From: Paenibacillus pasadenensis
Lineage (GTDB): Bacteria > Bacillota > Bacilli > Paenibacillales > Paenibacillaceae
Direction of reading: 5' to 3'
Length of the DNA: 64,000 bases
Assembly: GCF_023715725.1 (NCBI RefSeq)
Contig: NZ_JAMBOT010000012.1
Location: forward strand, 41,827-105,826
Positions 60,871 through 64,000 of the stretch are shown one piece after another. Position 1 is the stretch's first letter. Every line of letters starts with the position of its first letter. The translations under genes were made by a program, and so were the position numbers. The notes below the pieces were generated by a model. The model saw only the letters and a list, made by a program, of their open reading frames with translations. It was not told the origin of the DNA and made no database searches.

Positions 60871-60937
60871 GGGGATAGGCCTCCTTAGGTTCGTACTGGT
60901 GCGGTTGAGGGATATGTGAACCAACTTGGTTTGTTAT

Positions 60938-60974
60938 TGTTCGTTTTTATAATATCACACTTTTTCGAACACAA
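60938..60974 (-). promoter_or_regulatory. Promoter and probable DeoR operator of the kdu operon
   Basis: Minus strand -35 TTGTGT (60974-60969), 17-base spacer, -10 TATAAA (60951-60946). The inverted pair TGTTCG (60971-60966, minus) and CGAACA (60943-60938, minus) brackets the -10; a further TGTTC lies upstream. These are likely repressor sites. Confidence 0.55.
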
Positions 60975-61061
60975 AAAGAACAGCTTTTATTGATTTAGTG
61001 CAGGCACCTTTGGTCAGCGACCATTTTTAACCCAATCTGGAGGAAAACTCATAAAAAATGG

Positions 61062-61092
61062 TTGACTTAGACGTTAACGTAAAGGCTTTAAT
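61062..61092 (+). promoter_or_regulatory. MerR-type promoter with 19-base spacer
   Basis: TTGACT (61062-61067), 19-base spacer with the palindrome ACGTTAACGT (61071-61080), TTTAAT (61087-61092). Long spacer and centred dyad are the mark of promoters activated by MerR proteins; the MerR gene follows, so it is autoregulated. Confidence 0.8.
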
Positions 61093-61131
61093 AAAGACAG
61101 TGGCGTTAGACGAGGGAGGAGAAAACCGCCT

Positions 61132-61902
61132 ATGTTTTCCATTGGAGAGCTCATTCAGAAAATAAACATTAGCCGTAGAACGTTGCATTATTACGATGAA
61201 ATCGGTCTTTTGAAGCCCACGGTCTCAAAGCACAATGGATATCGTTATTACAATGAAACTGCTTTACTTAAGCTGCAAACAATCCTCTCCTTAAAGTCCA
61301 TGGGATTAAGCTTAGAGGAAATAAAACCGTTTCTTGATAACAAAATAATGAATGATTCAGAGCAAAAAGATAACGGAATGTCCTGGATTTCCTTGCTGGA
61401 CGCTCAACTCGAATACGCGGATAAGCAGATAGAGGAGCTTAGACGGAAGCAATTTATATTAAGAGGTGTGCAGCAGACGATTAAGATGGCCGGCTCATTT
61501 AATGAACACCATGTTCTGGATGTAATGAAACGAATGGAAAGCCCAGCGTTTGTAGCCGGAGAAATCCCGGCCACATTTCCTGCAGATCTGTTCAGTGAGT
61601 CTGAGCTCACTCAGCTGCAGTCACTCCCCTTGATCGGAAGCGATGATACCAGGCTTCACGAGGCGCTCCAGCTGCTTGAAGAAACTCGCGTCGTTATGGA
61701 GGCGCCTCAATCATTCCATGAACAGGAGCTCGCGAAAAAATGGCAGCTCTGTTTTGCCAGCTGGTTTAATGGAAATGTTGAACTGCAGCGTAAATATTTT
61801 AGCTTAATTGATTCCGCAAGTCCCGAAGAACCGATTGTATCCGGATTGGACCATAAACTCATTCAATACGTCAATCAACTTACGGAGCGATATCCCCAAT
61901 AA
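61132..61902 (+). CDS. MerR family transcriptional regulator
   Basis: 256 residues, ATG 61132 after GAGGGAGGAG. Winged helix at the amino end (SIGELIQKINISRRTLHYYDEIGLL, first part about 2-18), wing RYYNETALLKLQTI, then a coiled coil and a long unassigned effector domain (110-256). No Cys cluster for metal binding. Similar MerR proteins respond to toxic organics or stress. The likely target is its own operon with the small membrane protein behind it. Confidence 0.9.
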   Translation: MFSIGELIQKINISRRTLHYYDEIGLLKPTVSKHNGYRYYNETALLKLQTILSLKSMGLSLEEIKPFLDNKIMNDSEQKDNGMSWISLLDAQLEYADKQIEELRRKQFILRGVQQTIKMAGSFNEHHVLDVMKRMESPAFVAGEIPATFPADLFSESELTQLQSLPLIGSDDTRLHEALQLLEETRVVMEAPQSFHEQELAKKWQLCFASWFNGNVELQRKYFSLIDSASPEEPIVSGLDHKLIQYVNQLTERYPQ

Positions 61903-61914
61903 AGGAGTGGCAAT

Positions 61915-62175
61915 ATGGACTTAGAGAAAGAAATGGGCTCACCTAAAGATTTTAAGCAGCATGCCCTAATATTTGTCGGCGCTCACATTTTGATGTTTAT
62001 TTTGCTTCGTACGGAAGCGAATTTTCTTAGCAAGATGCAAGAGTCCATTAAAGCCGAAAAAATCTGGTTTTATCATGAGGAAAGCGGTATTTTTATTGCC
62101 GCAATTTGGCTGCTCATACTCACCATTCAAGGAGCCTATGTATTTTTTATCAAACAACGGTCTAGTTCAAACTAG
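61915..62175 (+). CDS. Small two-helix membrane protein (2TM-like)
   Basis: 86 residues, ATG 61915 after AAAGGAGTGG, 12 bases behind the MerR stop. Two hydrophobic segments (HALIFVGAHILMFILL and FIAAIWLLILTIQGAYVFFI) joined by a polar loop of about 25 residues; cytoplasmic ends. It looks like the 2TM domain family, of unknown function, and may be the target controlled by the MerR protein. Confidence 0.7.
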   Translation: MDLEKEMGSPKDFKQHALIFVGAHILMFILLRTEANFLSKMQESIKAEKIWFYHEESGIFIAAIWLLILTIQGAYVFFIKQRSSSN

Positions 62176-62216
62176 TAGGCGAGGTTCTGGTCTGTCTACA
62201 CGCGTTATTCAACTTC

Positions 62217-62248
62217 AGGGGACGGTTCTAAGTTGTCCCCTTGTTTTA
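62217..62248 (+). terminator. Terminator of the MerR operon
   Basis: AGGGGAC pairs with GTCCCCTT around GGTTCTAAGTT, followed by TTGTTTTATAG on the plus strand. Confidence 0.75.
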
Positions 62249-62261
62249 TAGTTTGTAAATA

Positions 62262-62297
62262 CAAAAAAAACTTCTGAAATCTTTCTTCAGAAGTTTA
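62262..62297 (-). terminator. Terminator of the rRNA-tRNA operon
   Basis: AAACTTCTGAA pairs with TTCAGAAGTTT, followed by TTTTTTGTATTT on the minus strand, 12 bases behind tRNA-Leu. Confidence 0.9.
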
Positions 62298-62308
62298 ATA
62301 GATAAGTT

Positions 62309-62394
62309 TGGTGCTGGTGAAGGGACTCGAACCCCCACTCCGTCTCCGGAAGCGGATTTTGAGTCCGCCGCGTCTGCCATTCCGCCACACCAGC
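62309..62394 (-). tRNA. tRNA-Leu (anticodon CAA)
   Basis: 86 bases with encoded CCA; variable arm of class II; anticodon loop CTCAAAA. Last gene of the cluster. Confidence 0.95.
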
Positions 62395-62432
62395 ATATAA
62401 AAATCGCATAATTTAAGCCATAAGTCCGCTTG

Positions 62433-62509
62433 TGGCGTGCCCTAAGAGATTCGAACTCCTGACCTTTTGATTCGTAGTCAAATGCTCTATCCAGCTGAGC
62501 TAAGGGCAC
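62433..62509 (-). tRNA. tRNA-Arg (anticodon ACG)
   Basis: 77 bases with CCA; anticodon loop CTACGAA; the A34 would be read as inosine. Confidence 0.95.
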
Positions 62510-62524
62510 ACATTAAGCAAAGAA

Positions 62525-62598
62525 TGGAGGCGCCACCCAGACTCGAACTGGGGGTAAAGCTTTTGCAGAGCTCTGCCTTACCACTTGGCTATGGCGCC
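62525..62598 (-). tRNA. tRNA-Cys (anticodon GCA)
   Basis: 74 bases with CCA; anticodon loop CTGCAAA, discriminator T (U73) as in bacterial tRNA-Cys. Confidence 0.95.
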
Positions 62599-62611
62599 TC
62601 AATAAAAAAAA

Positions 62612-62686
62612 TGGAGCGGAAGACGGGAATCGAACCCGCGACCCTCGCCTTGGCAAGGCGATGCTCTACCGCTGAGCCACTTCCGC
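62612..62686 (-). tRNA. tRNA-Gly (anticodon GCC)
   Basis: 75 bases with CCA; anticodon loop TTGCCAA. Confidence 0.95.
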
Positions 62687-62689
62687 AAA

Positions 62690-62763
62690 TGGCTGGGGAT
62701 TCAGGGATCGAACCTGAGAATGACGGAGTCAAAGTCCGTTGCCTTACCGCTTGGCTAATCCCC
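62690..62763 (-). tRNA. tRNA-Gln (anticodon TTG)
   Basis: 74 bases with encoded CCA; anticodon loop CTTTGAC; acceptor GGGGATT pairs with AATCCCC. Confidence 0.93.
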
Positions 62764-62772
62764 AAAATCACA

Positions 62773-62849
62773 TGGGGCGATCGAGGGGAATTGAACCCCC
62801 GAATGCCGGAACCACAATCCGGTGCGTTAACCACTTCGCCACGATCGCC
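62773..62849 (-). tRNA. tRNA-His (anticodon GTG)
   Basis: Includes the extra G-1 opposite discriminator C73, the His identity mark; anticodon loop TTGTGGT; CCA encoded. Confidence 0.95.
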
Positions 62850-62856
62850 ATATGAT

Positions 62857-62930
62857 TGGCAGGGGCAGCAGGAATTGAACCCACACTAACGGTTTTGGAG
62901 ACCGCTGTTCTACCTTTAAACTATGCCCCT
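62857..62930 (-). tRNA. tRNA-Trp (anticodon CCA)
   Basis: 74 bases with encoded 3' CCA; anticodon loop CTCCAAA. Confidence 0.95.
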
Positions 62931-62935
62931 AAATC

Positions 62936-63021
62936 TGGTGGAGGATGATGGATTCGAACCACCGAACTCGTCAGAGAACAGATTTACAGTCTGCTGCGTT
63001 TGGCCACTTCGCTAATCCTCC
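62936..63021 (-). tRNA. tRNA-Tyr (anticodon GTA)
   Basis: 86 bases with long variable arm; anticodon loop CTGTAAA; CCA encoded. Confidence 0.95.
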
Positions 63022-63026
63022 ATGAA

Positions 63027-63102
<76 letters not shown>

Positions 63103-63125
63103 ATGTTGCTATGCAATTGTCAAAA

Positions 63126-63201
63126 TGGTGGCTCGGGACGGAATCGAACCGCCGACACAAGGATTTTCAGTCCTTTGCTCTACCGACTGAGCTACCGAGC
63201 C
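63126..63201 (-). tRNA. tRNA-Phe (anticodon GAA)
   Basis: 76 bases with CCA; anticodon loop CTGAAAA. Confidence 0.95.
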
Positions 63202-63223
63202 TTGCATTGCTATTTAATAAAAA

Positions 63224-63300
63224 TGGCGGAGCTGACGGGATTCGAACCCGCGGTCTCCTGCGTGACAGGCAGGCATGTTAGGCCTCTACACCACAGCTCC
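63224..63300 (-). tRNA. tRNA-Asp (anticodon GTC)
   Basis: 77 bases with CCA; anticodon loop CTGTCAC, discriminator G. Confidence 0.95.
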
Positions 63301-63304
63301 ATAT

Positions 63305-63381
<77 letters not shown>

Positions 63382-63389
63382 ATAATATA

Positions 63390-63465
63390 TGGTGGAAGCT
63401 GAGGGGATCGAACCCCCGACCCTCTGCTTGTAAGGCAGATGCTCTCCCAGCTGAGCTAAGCTTCC
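63390..63465 (-). tRNA. tRNA-Val (anticodon TAC)
   Basis: 76 bases with CCA; anticodon loop CTTACAA. Confidence 0.95.
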
Positions 63466-63537
63466 ACAATAATTTGCAACAGCTTGTATTAATATACCTT
63501 ATGTTAACGGTAAAAATCAAGCTGTTAAGAAAGAAAA

Positions 63538-63612
63538 TGGTGACCCGTAGGGGATTCGAACCCCTGTTACCTCCGTGAAAGGGAGGTGTCTTAACCCCTT
63601 GACCAACGGGCC
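63538..63612 (-). tRNA. tRNA-Glu (anticodon TTC)
   Basis: 75 bases with CCA; anticodon loop CTTTCAC. The 72-base gap before tRNA-Val is the longest in the cluster. Confidence 0.95.
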
Positions 63613-63616
63613 ATAC

Positions 63617-63707
63617 TGGCGGAGAGCGAGAGATTCGAACTCTCGATACGCGATTAACGTATACACGATTTCCAATCGTGCTCCTTCGACCACTCGGACA
63701 GCTCTCC
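63617..63707 (-). tRNA. tRNA-Ser (anticodon GGA)
   Basis: 91 bases with long variable arm; anticodon loop TTGGAAA; CCA encoded. Confidence 0.95.
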
Positions 63708-63710
63708 ATA

Positions 63711-63786
63711 TGGCTCCCCGAACAGGACTCGAACCTGTGACAACTCGATTAACAGTCGAGTGCTCTACCAACTGAGCTATCAGGGA
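63711..63786 (-). tRNA. tRNA-Asn (anticodon GTT)
   Basis: 76 bases with CCA; anticodon loop CTGTTAA. First tRNA behind the 23S rRNA gene. Confidence 0.95.
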
Positions 63787-63879
63787 ATAGTATTCGGTAC
63801 TGCTTCTTCAGGACTTGCGCCCTGAAAACTGGATCGAACGGTATGCCGTGCTGACCGGCTGTTGTCTTGCGTGGATAAG

Positions 63880-64000
63880 GATAAGCCCTCGACCGATTAG
63901 TATTCGTCAGCTGCACGCATTGCTGCGCTTCCACCTCGAACCTATCAACCTAGTCGTCTTCTAGGGGTCTTACATACTGGGAAATCTCATCTTGAGGGGG
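63880..64000 (-). rRNA. 23S ribosomal RNA, 3' end (partial)
   Basis: On the minus strand the window ends with the conserved 23S tail: GATTTCCCAGTATGTAAGAC, GGTTGATAGGTTCGAGGTG, then CTAATCGGTCGAGGGCTTA. The mature 3' end is near 63880. No 5S gene fits in the 93 bases before tRNA-Asn. Confidence 0.93.

Overview
The window looks like chromosomal DNA of an endospore-forming Gram-positive bacterium of the Paenibacillaceae (Paenibacillus or a close relative). The evidence is sporulation genes (YunB, SspI, a LytH-type peptidase), three secreted proteins with SLH anchors, paired YesM/YesN-type two-component systems beside sugar ABC transporters, LplB/LplC-type permeases, and an rRNA-linked tRNA cluster in an order close to the trnD cluster of Bacillus subtilis. 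No prophage, insertion sequence or CRISPR array was seen. The species is inferred from gene content only.

Layout. 0-6 kb: end of an M23 peptidase gene, yunB, an IDEAL-domain protein, an Rrf2 regulator, a GH13 alpha-glucosidase and an SLH protein. 6-15 kb: a cobalamin-riboswitch operon on the minus strand. It encodes a 1449-residue SLH-anchored protein with two alpha/alpha-barrel domains and two DUF4430 domains (the fold pair of animal intrinsic factor and transcobalamin), a membrane-tethered DUF4430 protein, and a complete ECF transporter (EcfT, fused double ATPase, S component). 15-17 kb: a small secreted protein and a glycosyltransferase-39-like membrane protein. 17.5-28 kb: an SLH-anchored GH27 enzyme, a sugar ABC importer and a YesM/YesN-type two-component system. 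The GH27 gene and the importer share a near-identical promoter with tandem half-sites. 28-38 kb: housekeeping genes (RNA methyltransferase, KtrA-like protein, sspI, Gfo/Idh/MocA oxidoreductase with a LacI regulator, prfC, a YwmB-like gene, zwf) and two unrecognised genes. 38.8-43 kb: a Lia/Psp envelope-stress locus. 43-45 kb: two membrane proteins and a decayed cydC-like remnant. 45.5-61 kb: a uronate-polysaccharide locus (secreted beta-helix protein, unrecognised 620-residue cytoplasmic protein, GH105 hydrolase, LplABC-type importer, membrane AraC regulator, kduI-kdgR-like-kduD). 61-62 kb: a MerR regulator and a small membrane protein. 62.3-64 kb: sixteen tRNA genes and the 3' end of a 23S rRNA gene, all minus strand.

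How the genes may work together. In the cobalamin operon a wall-bound protein probably captures the corrinoid, the tethered DUF4430 protein may relay it, and the ECF transporter imports it. Low B12 would release the leader terminator. In the GH27 region the sensor and response regulator probably detect an oligosaccharide and switch on both importer and surface enzyme. In the uronate locus extracellular cleavage, oligosaccharide import, GH105 removal of the unsaturated uronate, and KduI/KduD conversion form a plausible chain; KdgK and KdgA homologues are not in the window.

The strongest candidate for an undescribed system is the riboswitch-controlled, SLH-anchored intrinsic-factor-like corrinoid capture machinery. 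The 620-residue protein of the uronate locus is second. Family names rest on motif recognition and recalled family knowledge; no search was run.
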